Source: Psychrobacter sp. JB385 (GTDB lineage: Bacteria; Pseudomonadota; Gammaproteobacteria; Pseudomonadales; Moraxellaceae). Taken from it: a stretch of DNA of 64,000 nt. The stretch covers positions 62,001 through 126,000 of the forward strand of contig NZ_FUKN01000005.1 of NCBI RefSeq assembly GCF_900163785.1, read 5' to 3'. A program made the position numbers and the translations under genes. This document shows, piece by piece, positions 19,610 through 29,862 of the stretch (positions are counted from its first letter, which is position 1; each line of letters begins with the position of its first letter). The notes below the pieces were generated by a model. The model was given only the letters and a program-made list of their open reading frames with translations, had not been told where the DNA came from and searched no databases.

Positions 19610-20311
19610 TTAAAGCGACCAATCCTCTACCGCCCAGCGATGTGCCAGCGCATGCGCATGTAGCGTGTCATCAGGTGATACGCAGATCGCCACGTCCGCC
19701 CACTCAAGTAGTGGAATATCATTTTTAGAGTCTGAATACGCATAAGTCTTATTGAACTCGATACCCGCTGCTTGCTGCTTATCAAGCCATTTATTGAGAT
19801 GATAAATCTTCCCTTCTTGAAAATTGGGCTTATCCGTCAATTTGCCTGTATAGCGCTCATCTTTAATCTCAAGTGGTGTCGATAATACATGACTGTCTTC
19901 AATACCAAAACGTTTGGCAATCGCAGAGACGACAAAATCATTGGTTGCAGAAATAATCACCACATCATGACCTTGCTCTATATGCTGACATAAGACCTCC
20001 ATCGCTTTGGGGCGAATGTGAGGCTCGATTTCACTTTTGATATAGTCTTCTCGTAGCTCATGCAGCCTATCTATTGGTAAGCTACTCAAGAACTGCGCGA
20101 CAAACTCATTATACTCCGTCGCATCCAGCGTACCTTCGATATAATCTTGATAAAACTTCTGATTGGCCGTGCGATATTCTGCTTCGTCAACAAGATTGTG
20201 TTTGACGATATACTCGCCCCATAGATAGTCGCTATCTACATCGAGCAACGTATGATCTAAATCAAACAATGCCAGTTCTTTTTGAGCGCGCTGTGACTGA
20301 TTTGCCTGCAT
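19610..20311 (-). CDS. HAD-superfamily phosphatase, SerB-like subfamily IB
   Basis: 233 aa. Motif I is FDLDHTLLD with the nucleophilic and acid/base aspartates; motif II lies in DVVIISATND, and motif III/IV in KTYAYSDSKNDIPLLEWAD. A helical cap follows motif I, as in subfamily IB (phosphoserine phosphatase and relatives). It probably hydrolyses a small phosphorylated metabolite. It is not close enough to call SerB itself. Upstream of prfB on the same strand, separated by repeat copy B. Confidence 0.85.
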   Translation of the reverse strand: MQANQSQRAQKELALFDLDHTLLDVDSDYLWGEYIVKHNLVDEAEYRTANQKFYQDYIEGTLDATEYNEFVAQFLSSLPIDRLHELREDYIKSEIEPHIRPKAMEVLCQHIEQGHDVVIISATNDFVVSAIAKRFGIEDSHVLSTPLEIKDERYTGKLTDKPNFQEGKIYHLNKWLDKQQAAGIEFNKTYAYSDSKNDIPLLEWADVAICVSPDDTLHAHALAHRWAVEDWSL

Positions 20312-20479
20312 GATATGGCCTTATGATGGTGTGTTGAAAACATAATATTTACTATAAATAATATAGCGCTTTAAAATAAAAAGTTTGGTCAGTAAAATTT
20401 TAAGAAAATTACGATGCCCTCAGTAAAAGCATGGTAATTTATTTTGTCTAGCGTGTTAATAAAAAGACTGGAAATCTCT

Positions 20480-20929
20480 ATGAAATCGTCAAATCCTAAA
20501 ACTGACCTCTCCAAAAGACCTCGTCGTCCTGCACGCTCGATCAGAGAGATCAGACAGCGTCAATCGGGCACCAGTCATCAGTCACTTTCAGAACGGCTTA
20601 CCCATGCACTTTTGAACAGTTTGATGTATGGGTTTGGCGGCTTATTGATTGATCTGGGCATTGTGGTCATCCGCTCAGTATTCGGTATTGGTAACGGTCA
20701 GATTTTTTGGTTATTTACCCCTTTTATGCTGATACTTGGGGCTATAATGGGTTTCATCGTTGGCAAATCTGCTGGTGCTGAAAGCGTCAATGCCTTAAGT
20801 ATCGACGAGACTACCAATGATAACGCTTACTTGAATGACTATTCCGTACGGCACGATATTTTTCGCGGACTCATCATTGGTATCATCATTTTTGCCATTA
20901 TCTGGCTGGTAATGATGCTTATGACTTAA
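20480..20929 (+). CDS. Small inner-membrane protein of unknown function
   Basis: 149 aa from ATG 20480; the frame is open from 20444. A basic N-terminus (SKRPRRPARSIREIRQR) is followed by three hydrophobic stretches: about residues 50-70, 80-100 (FWLFTPFMLILGAIMGFIVG) and 127-148 at the very C-terminus. The positive-inside rule puts the N-terminus in the cytoplasm. I do not recognise a family. It lies between divergent HAD and convergent carbonic-anhydrase genes, so it is probably transcribed alone. Confidence 0.75.
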   Translation: MKSSNPKTDLSKRPRRPARSIREIRQRQSGTSHQSLSERLTHALLNSLMYGFGGLLIDLGIVVIRSVFGIGNGQIFWLFTPFMLILGAIMGFIVGKSAGAESVNALSIDETTNDNAYLNDYSVRHDIFRGLIIGIIIFAIIWLVMMLMT

Positions 20930-20963
20930 TGGCTACTACTTACTTATTACTTAGCCTGACCAT

Positions 20964-21500
20964 TTAATCTGGCATGGTGATTTCTTTTAAACCAGTTTTA
21001 AAACTTTGGCAATGCTCAGCATAGTGTAGCGCTGATAGTTTTAGCATGGCTGCTTGCTCATCGGTCAGCGTTTTCACGACTTTTGCAGGCGCACCCATCA
21101 CCAGTGAGTTATCTGGAATCTCCTGTCCTTCTGTAACCAACGCTTTAGCGCCAATGAGACAGTTTTTACCAATTTTGGCGTTATTCAATACCACTGCGCC
21201 TATACCAATCAAGCTATTATCACCAACTTCACAGCCATGCAGCATGGCTAAATGACCAACAGTAACATAGTCACCAATCTTGATTTCAATACCAGCATCA
21301 GTATGAAGCACACTATTTTCTTGTATATTGCTATAGTCACCAATATGAATTTGACCAACGTCTCCACGAATTATTGCACCAAACCAAATACTAGCCTGAT
21401 GGCCCAAATATACATCGCCCATTACTTGTGCTGAGTCTGCTACCCAACCGTTGAACGGTACGGCAAACTCAGGTACTTTATCTAAATATTGATAAATCAT
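20964..21500 (-). CDS. Gamma-carbonic anhydrase family protein (YrdA-like)
   Basis: 178 aa. Left-handed beta-helix made of hexapeptide repeats ([LIV]-G-x4), starting with VMGDVYLGHQASIWFGAIIRGDVG. The metal-binding histidines fit QENSVLHTD and GHLAMLHGCEVG, followed by GIGAVV. The C-terminal helix closes the trimer. Family members (YrdA, CaiE, PaaY, gamma-CA) bind zinc and some hydrate CO2 or hydrolyse thioesters. The activity here is unproven. An AAGGAG ribosome site precedes the ATG. Confidence 0.9.
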   Translation of the reverse strand: MIYQYLDKVPEFAVPFNGWVADSAQVMGDVYLGHQASIWFGAIIRGDVGQIHIGDYSNIQENSVLHTDAGIEIKIGDYVTVGHLAMLHGCEVGDNSLIGIGAVVLNNAKIGKNCLIGAKALVTEGQEIPDNSLVMGAPAKVVKTLTDEQAAMLKLSALHYAEHCQSFKTGLKEITMPD

Positions 21501-22154
21501 AACGACTCCTTGTTATTTTTACTGTTCTTTGTACTTATCTTGAATGGCAAATAATAGTGCTTATCACTGCTTGATATCTTAAAATTTACTTATGTCCGCA
21601 CAATTAATCGCGACTATATCAATATGGCGAACAGCGCTGCCTATTGTGGCAAAGCCATTCATTAAAATCCAGCGCTATTAATGCCGCTAGAATCGTGATA
21701 CTTGGTATAGAGATGGTATTTATATAGATAGCTTATCAAGTTTGCTTAGGCTATTTATTCTAAATAGCGATACGACCTCTTATATGTGAATGCTTTCGTA
21801 AGTAATGATTGGCTTATAACTCGTTACTAAAGCCATCTTACAGTGGAGTTCGCTCACAAATAACGCTGTATCCTATATTTAATATAGATACAAGATTTAT
21901 GTTTATCACGTAGATTATAAAATCGACTGGCTATTTGTACATATATTGTATATAATGCGCAAAATCTGTGCCTAAGCGAGCGGACATGATGCAAGTTACC
22001 TATTCACTATCTAGTGGGTTTTGTAGTTTTCATCAATAATGTCTTCTCGCTTTTTTGTGGAAAATTTTTGTGTATCTTCCTTTTTTTTCTTTATCTGACA
22101 ATCTTCAGGTACCGTAAATAAAGGGATACGGAGCAAATCCTTAACCAACAAAAC
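21501..22154. other. Long carA upstream region
   Basis: About 650 bp without a gene. A TATAAT box at 21951-21956 is a good -10 candidate without a convincing -35. The later part, 22040-22100, has several T-runs and a GC-poor leader. Arginine or pyrimidine operators, known upstream of carAB in enteric bacteria, were not recognisable here. Confidence 0.45.
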
Positions 22155-22193
22155 ATGATGGCACTCACCAATAATAGCGGAGGCAATCCTTGA
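22155..22193 (+). CDS. 12-codon mini-ORF overlapping the carA start
   Basis: ATGATGGCACTC... encodes [12 protein letters not shown] and stops at TGA 22191-22193, which overlaps the TTG start of carA (TTGA). The GGAGG ribosome site of carA lies inside it. It may couple translation to carA, but no ribosome site of its own is evident. Confidence 0.35.
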   Translation: MMALTNNSGGNP

Positions 22194-23431
22194 ATTCATC
22201 GGTAGAAACACAAGCAATTTTGGCACTAGCAGACGGTACAATTTTTCGCGGTGTCAGTATCGGCAGCCTAGGTCATCGTGTTGGTGAAGTGGTATTTAAT
22301 ACCGCCATGACAGGGTATCAAGAAATTCTAACCGATCCAAGTTATGCACGACAGCTGGTGACCTTGACGTATCCGCATATCGGTAATACAGGCACCAACG
22401 CCGAGGACACCGAATCTGGCAATGGCCACAAAGTATGGGCAGACGGTCTTATCATCCGTGACGCCACCATGGCAACCTCTAACTTCCGTAACTCAGAATC
22501 ACTTAGCGACTACCTACAGCGTAATAATACCGTCGCTATCGCTGAAATTGACACACGTCAATTGACACGTCTATTACGTGATAAAGGCGCTCAGAACGGT
22601 TGTATCATGACCGCATCAAACGGTGAGACGATCACCCAAGACGACGAGCAAAAAGCGATTGAGCTAGCAAAAGGGTTTGCAGGCTTAAAAGGTATGGACT
22701 TGGCAAAAGAATGCTGCACGACACAAAGCTTTGAGTGGACAGCGGGCACATGGGATCTGTCAGACACCTTACTCAACCGCGATGTCAAAGGCAGCTTTGA
22801 TAGCGGTACGGGCGGCTTTTTTAAGCAGTTGGGTACGCATATCGACACTAAATACAATGTCGTCGCTTATGACTTCGGTAGCAAAACCAATATCCTACGT
22901 ATGCTCGTCGACCGCGGTTGTCACGTGACCGTCGTACCAGCACAAACGCCTATCGCAGACGTGCTCGCGATGAATCCAGATGGTATTTTCTTATCAAATG
23001 GCCCTGGTGATCCAGCAGCTTGTGATTATGCCATCGATGCAGTGCGTCACATTATTGAAGAAACAGACGTACCAACCTTTGGTATTTGCTTAGGCCATCA
23101 GCTAATCGGTCTTGCTAGCGGCGCCAATACGATCAAAATGAAAACGGGCCACCATGGTGCTAACCATCCAGTACAAGATATAGCGACTGGCACAGTGATG
23201 ATCACCAGTCAAAACCATGGTTTTGCGGTTGATGAAGACACGCTACCTGACAACGTTAAATCGACGCATCGCTCACTGTTTGATGGTACTAACCAAGGTA
23301 TTGAGCTGACCAATAAGCCAGTCTTTAGCTTCCAAGGTCATCCAGAAGCAAGTCCTGGTCCACATGACTGCGCGCCATTGTTTGATAAGTTTGCTGAGAT
23401 GATGGCAGCGGCTAAAACTGCTCAAGCTTAA
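22190..23431 (+). CDS. carA: Carbamoyl phosphate synthase, small (glutaminase) subunit
   Basis: 413 aa with a TTG start at 22190, chosen because GCGGAGG lies seven bases upstream and no ATG follows before the conserved [15 protein letters not shown]. The N-terminal CarA domain is followed by a class I glutamine amidotransferase with the nucleophile in FGICLGHQ and His-Glu in [11 protein letters not shown]. It releases ammonia from glutamine and channels it to CarB for carbamoyl phosphate, the precursor of arginine and pyrimidines. carB follows after 153 bp. Confidence 0.97.
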   Translation: MNSSVETQAILALADGTIFRGVSIGSLGHRVGEVVFNTAMTGYQEILTDPSYARQLVTLTYPHIGNTGTNAEDTESGNGHKVWADGLIIRDATMATSNFRNSESLSDYLQRNNTVAIAEIDTRQLTRLLRDKGAQNGCIMTASNGETITQDDEQKAIELAKGFAGLKGMDLAKECCTTQSFEWTAGTWDLSDTLLNRDVKGSFDSGTGGFFKQLGTHIDTKYNVVAYDFGSKTNILRMLVDRGCHVTVVPAQTPIADVLAMNPDGIFLSNGPGDPAACDYAIDAVRHIIEETDVPTFGICLGHQLIGLASGANTIKMKTGHHGANHPVQDIATGTVMITSQNHGFAVDEDTLPDNVKSTHRSLFDGTNQGIELTNKPVFSFQGHPEASPGPHDCAPLFDKFAEMMAAAKTAQA

Positions 23432-23584
23432 ACAATGATTAGAACTATATAGCAAGTCAATGCTTGAATCGCTAAAAGCGGTTTGAGCAGTACTGCAACA
23501 AAGCATTGTAAGTATAAAACGCCATAAGCGTTATTAAAAATAAAGATTACTTAAAATATCACCCAAACGAAGGTAGCTCTAACT

Positions 23585-26500
23585 ATGCCAAAACGTACCG
23601 ACATAAAAAGCATTCTTATCATTGGCGCAGGCCCCATCGTTATCGGCCAAGCGTGTGAGTTTGACTATTCAGGCGCACAGGCGTGTAAAGCACTAAAAGA
23701 AGAAGGCTACCGTGTCATCTTGGTTAACTCAAACCCAGCGACCATCATGACCGACCCTGTCATGGCTGATGCGACCTATATCGAGCCGATCACGTGGCAG
23801 ACGGTTGAGCAAATCATTGCCAAAGAGCGTCCTGATGCCATCTTACCAACCATGGGCGGACAGACCGCCCTAAACTGCGCGCTAGATCTAGATAAGCATG
23901 GCGTACTGACTAAGTACGACTGCGAGCTGATTGGCGCGACCAAAGACTCGATTGAGATGGCAGAAGATCGCGACTTATTTGACAAAGCGATGAAACGTAT
24001 CGGTCTTGAGTGCCCACGCGCTGAAACCGCTGAAACGATGGAAGAAGCCTTTGCCACTCAAGAAAAAATGGGTTATCCGTGTATTATTCGTCCCTCATTC
24101 ACCATGGGCGGTTCAGGCGGCGGTATCGCGTATAACCGCGATGAGTTCATCGAGATTTGTGAGCGTGGTTTTGATCTATCACCAAACCATCAGCTACTCA
24201 TCGATGAGTCACTCATCGGTTGGAAAGAGTACGAGATGGAAGTGGTTCGTGACAAAAACGATAACTGCATCATCATCTGTGCCATCGAAAACTTTGACCC
24301 AATGGGCGTACATACAGGCGACTCAATAACCGTAGCCCCTGCACAGACATTGACGGATAAAGAATACCAAATCATGCGTAACGCATCGCTCGCGGTACTG
24401 CGTGAGATCGGTGTAGAAACAGGCGGCTCAAACGTACAGTTCGGTATCAACCCTGATACTGGCCGCATGGTCGTTATCGAAATGAACCCACGTGTGTCAC
24501 GCTCCTCTGCCCTAGCCTCAAAAGCGACTGGTTTCCCGATTGCCAAAATCGCAGCAAAACTGGCAATCGGTTATACGCTAGATGAATTGCAAAACGACAT
24601 CACGGGTGGCAAAACGCCAGCGAGCTTTGAACCTGCGCTTGATTATGTCGTGACCAAGATCCCTCGTTTTAACTTTGAAAAATTCCCACAAGCAGACAAC
24701 ATCCTATCGACTCAGATGAAATCGGTCGGCGAAGTCATGGCGATTGGTCGTAACTTCCAAGAGTCGATGCAAAAAGCCTTGCGCGGTATGGAAACTGGCG
24801 CGGATGGTTTCGATGAGCAAATTGACTTATCAAAAGTCAGTGCTGAAAAGGCTCGTAGCGAGATTATCAATCGCCTAACGATTCCAACCCCTGATCGCAT
24901 CTACTATATCGCTGATGCCTTCCGCGTTGGTATGAGTGTCGATGAGGTGTTCAACTTCACCAAGATTGACCCATGGTTCTTGGTACAGATCGAAGACATC
25001 GTCAAAACCGAAGCTACCGTGAAATCACTCGGCTTTGGTGGTTTGACTGAGAAAAACCTGCGTAGCTTCAAGCGTAAAGGTTTGTCAGATTTGCGTTTGG
25101 CTAAATTGCTAGGCGTGTCACAAAAGCAACTACGTAAGAAACGTTGGGATTTGAACGTTTACCCAGTATACAAGCGTGTTGATACTTGTGCCGCAGAGTT
25201 TGCTACCAGCACCGCTTATATGTACTCAACCTACGATAGCGAATGTGAAGCCAACCCAACTGACAAGAAAAAGATCATGGTCATCGGTGGCGGTCCTAAC
25301 CGTATTGGCCAAGGCATTGAGTTTGATTACTGCTGTGTGCATGCAGCGCTTGCCATGCGTGAAGATGGTTTTGAAACCATCATGGTCAACTGTAACCCTG
25401 AAACGGTTTCAACCGATTATGACACTTCTGACCGTCTATACTTTGAGCCAATCACGTTAGAAGACGTGCTAGAGATCGTTCGTATCGAAAACCCTGATGG
25501 CGTGATTGTACAATTCGGTGGTCAAACACCATTGAAACTGGCGCGCGCTCTAGAGTCAGCAGGCGTTAAAATCATCGGTACGAGTCCTGATGCGATCGAC
25601 CGCGCTGAAGACCGTGAGCGCTTCCAGCACATGATTCAGCAGCTAAACCTAGTACAACCTTCAAACGCTCTAGCAACGAGTTTAGAAGATGGCTTGGTTA
25701 AAGCTAAAGACGTGGGCTATCCACTGGTTGTACGTCCATCATATGTCCTTGGTGGCCGCGCGATGGAAATCGTCTACAACGAAGATGAGCTCAGACATTA
25801 CCTGCGTACTGCAGTACAAGCCTCAAACGAAGCGCCTGTCCTACTAGATCGCTTCTTAGATGATGCCATCGAAGTTGATGTTGACTGTGTATGTGACGGT
25901 ACTGATGTTGTCATCGGCGGTATCATGCAGCATATCGAACAGGCTGGCGTCCACTCAGGTGACTCAGCATGTTCGCTACCGCCTTACTCACTATCTAAAG
26001 AGCTATGTGATGTCATGCGCGCGCAAACGGTCGCGATGGCGAAAGAGCTTGGCGTTGTCGGTCTGATGAACGTTCAGTTCGCGGTCAAAGGCGAAACCGT
26101 ATATATCCTAGAAGTGAACCCACGTGCTGCCCGTACCGTACCGTTTGTCTCTAAGTGTATCGGTACTTCGTTAGCGCAGGTTGCGGCTCGCTGTATGGCT
26201 GGTACTTCGCTTAAAGACCAAGGCTTTACCACTGAGATTGTTCCAGCATTTTATGCGGTCAAAGAAGCAGTATTCCCATTTGCTAAATTCCCAGGTGTTG
26301 ACCCAATCTTGAGTCCTGAGATGAAATCAACGGGCGAAGTCATGGGTGTGGGCAAAACCTTTGGCGAAGCATTTTACAAAGCCATCATCGGTAGTAACGA
26401 ACGTCTGCCAGGCTTGCCTACTGAAGGCGAAACCAAAACCGTCTTTATCTCCGTTCGTGACAGTGACAAAGCGCAAATCGCCCCGATCGCCCGTCAGCTT

Positions 26501-26848
26501 GCAGATTTCGGTTTTAATATCGTCTCGACCACTGGCACGCAAAAAGTACTGAGCGAAGCTGGTATTGAATGCAAGCAAATCAATAAGGTTACCGAAGGTC
26601 GCCCGCATATCGTTGACGCCTTGAAAAATGGCAAAATTGACCTTATTATTAATACGACTGAAGGCAAGCAGGCGCAAGAGGATTCATTCTCTATTCGTCG
26701 CAGTGCCTTACAAGGTAAAGTCTTCTATGTCACCACGTTAGGAGCAGCAGACGCGGTTTGTAAATCTTATGCGATTGACTTGCCATTTGAAGTCTATAAG
26801 TTACAAGATTTGCATGAACAAGCAAAGACTATTGACGTGACTGAATAA
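23585..26848 (+). CDS. carB: Carbamoyl phosphate synthase, large subunit
   Basis: 1087 aa, full length. Two homologous ATP-grasp halves (~1-400 and ~555-935) begin with [22 protein letters not shown] and [20 protein letters not shown] respectively. The oligomerisation domain separates them and the C-terminal MGS-like allosteric domain (~940-1087) closes the protein. The first half makes carboxyphosphate/carbamate and the second phosphorylates carbamate. An AAGGTAG ribosome site precedes the ATG. Confidence 0.98.
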   Translation: MPKRTDIKSILIIGAGPIVIGQACEFDYSGAQACKALKEEGYRVILVNSNPATIMTDPVMADATYIEPITWQTVEQIIAKERPDAILPTMGGQTALNCALDLDKHGVLTKYDCELIGATKDSIEMAEDRDLFDKAMKRIGLECPRAETAETMEEAFATQEKMGYPCIIRPSFTMGGSGGGIAYNRDEFIEICERGFDLSPNHQLLIDESLIGWKEYEMEVVRDKNDNCIIICAIENFDPMGVHTGDSITVAPAQTLTDKEYQIMRNASLAVLREIGVETGGSNVQFGINPDTGRMVVIEMNPRVSRSSALASKATGFPIAKIAAKLAIGYTLDELQNDITGGKTPASFEPALDYVVTKIPRFNFEKFPQADNILSTQMKSVGEVMAIGRNFQESMQKALRGMETGADGFDEQIDLSKVSAEKARSEIINRLTIPTPDRIYYIADAFRVGMSVDEVFNFTKIDPWFLVQIEDIVKTEATVKSLGFGGLTEKNLRSFKRKGLSDLRLAKLLGVSQKQLRKKRWDLNVYPVYKRVDTCAAEFATSTAYMYSTYDSECEANPTDKKKIMVIGGGPNRIGQGIEFDYCCVHAALAMREDGFETIMVNCNPETVSTDYDTSDRLYFEPITLEDVLEIVRIENPDGVIVQFGGQTPLKLARALESAGVKIIGTSPDAIDRAEDRERFQHMIQQLNLVQPSNALATSLEDGLVKAKDVGYPLVVRPSYVLGGRAMEIVYNEDELRHYLRTAVQASNEAPVLLDRFLDDAIEVDVDCVCDGTDVVIGGIMQHIEQAGVHSGDSACSLPPYSLSKELCDVMRAQTVAMAKELGVVGLMNVQFAVKGETVYILEVNPRAARTVPFVSKCIGTSLAQVAARCMAGTSLKDQGFTTEIVPAFYAVKEAVFPFAKFPGVDPILSPEMKSTGEVMGVGKTFGEAFYKAIIGSNERLPGLPTEGETKTVFISVRDSDKAQIAPIARQLADFGFNIVSTTGTQKVLSEAGIECKQINKVTEGRPHIVDALKNGKIDLIINTTEGKQAQEDSFSIRRSALQGKVFYVTTLGAADAVCKSYAIDLPFEVYKLQDLHEQAKTIDVTE

Positions 26849-26966
26849 TTTCAGTAGATTAAGCATAACCGCTAAGCTTATACAAAAGCTTAGCCAAGAC
26901 TTGTTATTGATTATTCTATGACAATCGTACGTTAAAAAAACAATATCTTTAAAGAGTCAAACCTAC

Positions 26967-27003
26967 AAAAGCATAGTGGCTAAACTGCGACTATGCTTTT
27001 TAT
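26967..27003 (+). terminator. Terminator after carB
   Basis: Stem AAAAGCATAGT / ACTATGCTTTT, 11 bp, followed by T-rich sequence, 118 bp beyond the carB stop. Confidence 0.8.
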
Positions 27004-27191
27004 TACGTAAGGTTCAGTGTGCTTGGTACTGTCAGCTTGCTTGGTGCTAAGAGTGAATGTGCTCATACCTACCGCCCATTTACGAACGACGCCATCTGAA
27101 CCCCACTCTTTTTATATTTCATACTCATTGCAACAACATTGACACCATCTCCTTATGAGGTGGTGTGGTGTTATTGGTTTAAGGAAAAAAC

Positions 27192-27668
27192 ATGCAACGT
27201 TATCCCATGACTCCGCAAGGACATGCGGCTTTAGAAGCCGAATTAAAACAGTTAAAAAGTGTCGATCGTCCACGCATCACCGCATCAATTGCTGAAGCAC
27301 GCGAACACGGCGATTTGAAAGAAAACGCTGAGTATCATGCCGCTCGTGAACAGCAGGGCTTTTGTGAAGCGCGCATCCGTGATATCGAAGCCAAACTTGG
27401 TGGCGCACAAGTCATCGATCCTTCAACATTGCCAAAAGAAGGTCGTATCGTGTTTGGCGTCAGCGTCGTGATCGAAAATATGGACACTGAGGAAGAAAAA
27501 CAGTACAAAATCGTCGGCGATGATGAAGCTGATTTTAAAGCAGGCAAAATCTCAGTCAACTCACCGATTGCCCGTGGTCTTATCGGTAAATTCGAAGGCG
27601 ATGAAGTGCGTATCGAGACCCCAAAAGGTGTGGTTGAATACGAAGTGATGAAAGTCATCTACGACTAA
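27192..27668 (+). CDS. greA: Transcription elongation factor GreA
   Basis: 158 aa. The N-terminal antiparallel coiled coil ([17 protein letters not shown] ... [21 protein letters not shown]) carries the acidic tip residues that enter the RNA polymerase secondary channel and stimulate cleavage of backtracked RNA; the C-terminal FKBP-like domain has [23 protein letters not shown] ribosome site precedes the ATG. It has its own leader after the carB terminator. Confidence 0.97.
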   Translation: MQRYPMTPQGHAALEAELKQLKSVDRPRITASIAEAREHGDLKENAEYHAAREQQGFCEARIRDIEAKLGGAQVIDPSTLPKEGRIVFGVSVVIENMDTEEEKQYKIVGDDEADFKAGKISVNSPIARGLIGKFEGDEVRIETPKGVVEYEVMKVIYD

Positions 27669-27955
27669 TTCTGTGCTTATCGTGCCTTTATAAAAACATC
27701 CTTTGATAAAAGTTCTGTATTAAAGCGGACAAAATAGCAAATTATCTGGATGATAGATGATAGGCAAGTCAGATCACGTAGACCATCGTTATTTATACAA
27801 TAGCAGTTACACAATGCTGCTTTTCTACTCAATTTGTTTTGGCGCATAATTGCTTGAGTATGGATGGTTAAGCCGTTTGACACAGTTAAATTGGCATGGC
27901 CTCTGATCAAAAATAATGATGGCTTGATAGTGAATGTTGACTATCGTCAGTACCG

Positions 27956-28006
27956 AAACCCTTGTTATTTGGCATACTTTGCTGTGTCATTTAACAAGGG
28001 TTTTTC
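27956..28006 (+). terminator. Terminator-like hairpin in the leader of the secreted DUF11-like gene
   Basis: Perfect 12-bp stem AAACCCTTGTTA / TAACAAGGGTTT with a 24-nt loop, followed by TTTTTC. It lies only 57 bp before the next start codon, far from greA. It may be an attenuator, or may end a short RNA transcribed from 27.7-27.95 kb. Confidence 0.55.
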
Positions 28007-28062
28007 TTGTCTATACATTATTTATTGCTGTTTCATTGACCATTATTTTAAAGGAGCTTTTT

Positions 28063-28920
28063 ATGAGTATAAATCGTAATACGTCATTAACCACAGTAGT
28101 CTCGGCCTTTACGGTAGGTACTGTATTGACAGCATCACTGGCACATGCTGCGCCTGAAATCGCCATTAGCTCGCCTGTTGGTGATAGCACGACAGTCGTT
28201 GAACAATACTCAGATGGTAAGACGGCAACCATCACTGCGACACCAAACGGTATCACGATGCAAGATGGCATGCCTTATGCCGTCACTCAAGTGACAACGG
28301 TTCCTCGGTATGTTGTCCGTCAAGCTGGCAATAACAATGTGGTTGTGACTCAAGGTAGCACCACGGTTACCAGCGTACCTGTTAGTAACCAAGTGACCAA
28401 TACTGTCTCCAACGTCGATGTAATCACCACGCCTGTCAGTACCGTGACACAAGTTATGCCTGTCACAACAGCGACGCCGTTGCCAGTGACGAGCCAGGTA
28501 ACCACAACGTCATTAGATGCTCTCCAACTTACCCCAACTTTTAGTACGCCTGATATCGTTAATGCCCAAACCAAGGTCATGAAAATCTTAAAAAACAGTG
28601 CTGGTCGTGAAGTAGCGGTACCTGCCAATCACATCGCTCCAGGAGATGTGATTGAATACCATACCACTTATACCAATACCACCGCTCAGCCAGTCAATGA
28701 TATTAATGCGATGGTCTCTCTACCAACTGGCGTAAGATTGGTGTCATTGAATAGCTCAATACCTACGCTTGCAACCACTGGCGGCGGTAACTATCAAACC
28801 ATTCAACAAGTTGGTAACACGACCGTTATTCAAGAGAACTATTCTGGTCTTAAATGGAACTTAGTAAATTTGAATCCCAATGCTGCTCAAACTGTGGTGA
28901 TACGTGCCAAAGTTCAATAA
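28063..28920 (+). CDS. Secreted protein with a C-terminal DUF11-like repeat domain
   Basis: 285 aa from ATG 28063 (AAGGAG upstream). Signal peptide with cleavage likely after SLAHA. A Thr/Val-rich middle region (~45-165) is full of short T-V-T-x repeats. The C-terminal ~115 residues (MKILKNSAGREVAVPANHIAPGDVIEYHTTYTNTTAQPVND) match the 'conserved repeat' domain (DUF11-like), seen in cell-surface and exported proteins. Probably periplasmic or surface exposed; its role is unknown. Confidence 0.75.
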   Translation: MSINRNTSLTTVVSAFTVGTVLTASLAHAAPEIAISSPVGDSTTVVEQYSDGKTATITATPNGITMQDGMPYAVTQVTTVPRYVVRQAGNNNVVVTQGSTTVTSVPVSNQVTNTVSNVDVITTPVSTVTQVMPVTTATPLPVTSQVTTTSLDALQLTPTFSTPDIVNAQTKVMKILKNSAGREVAVPANHIAPGDVIEYHTTYTNTTAQPVNDINAMVSLPTGVRLVSLNSSIPTLATTGGGNYQTIQQVGNTTVIQENYSGLKWNLVNLNPNAAQTVVIRAKVQ

Positions 28921-28980
28921 GATCTACTAGATAAAACCAGCTCTAGAATATCAAAAAATGACTCAGTAACACTCATTATA

Positions 28981-29028
28981 AAAGGCTTTGTTCGCTAGAT
29001 TGATTAATAGCGGGCAACGCCTTTTTTA
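28981..29028 (+). terminator. Terminator after the DUF11-like gene
   Basis: AAAGGC ... GCCTTT outer stem plus GTTCGCTA / TAGCGGGC inner stem, then a TTTTTT run. Confidence 0.8.
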
Positions 29029-29108
29029 TTATGTGATGGTTATTTATTAGCAAACGTCCTTTTGCTATAGTGCTGTTCATTCAAAACAAATATTTGGTCG
29101 TTATTCAT

Positions 29109-29730
29109 ATGCATAGATTTACCTATTTCTATTCATTGGCTTTTATCATTTGCAGCGGTATTTTGAGTTCTACGGCTTGGAGTAAATCTGCTGAAACAGC
29201 ATTTGACAATAGCTTTTATATATCAAAGATTTGTACGGCATGCATGAGTAAAGACGATCATGAATATTGCGATGATGGTTATATTCTTAAAAGCGAAACG
29301 ATAGCTAGCGGTCAAACAAAAGAGACTGTTTTAATGAATGGAATCGGTGGTTACGGGTGGAATCATATTTCTATCAATAAGATTGATGCCGATACTTATC
29401 ATGTTTACGTTGGTTGTGGCAGTCCTTGCGGTGCTAATATGATATTTGGTCGTGGCGGTAAAGAGCAAGACTTTGGCCTATACTTTGATCTTGATGCCAA
29501 AAGTCGATATACGGTTGAATACGATGATGGCAAAAAACTATGGGCTATGGGTTGCGCGTCATTTCTTCTCTGACAGTGAGATAATATTGCCTTCAACTTA
29601 CGGTAGCAGTAAATCTGCAATACAGCCAAAATTTAGCGTTGAATTTGATAAAAAAGGAGATCTTATCATCACAAACCTTATGAACAATCACGATATTAAA
29701 CACCTACCTAACCCCTGCAAAAATGACTAA
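29109..29730 (+). pseudogene. Secreted protein gene broken by a 7-bp tandem duplication
   Basis: The first frame (ATG 29109) encodes a signal peptide (ending near TAWS) and a Cys-rich domain, and stops early at TGA 29571-29573 after CASFLL. The next reading frame continues without interruption to 29730. CTATGGG is present twice in tandem at 29538-29544 and 29545-29551. Removing one copy joins the frames as ...GKKLW-VARHFFSDSE... and gives a 204-residue exported protein. I do not know the family. The break is either recent or a reversible slip. Confidence 0.75.
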
Positions 29731-29862
29731 ATTTTAAAAGACTCTGTTTTTTCAAGCGACACTGAATGTCGTATTGTTTTTATAATTTTCCTACAAATAC
29801 AATAACTTAACACCATATTTGCTAAAATAGTCTTTCATTAATACATTGGTAAATACCCACTT

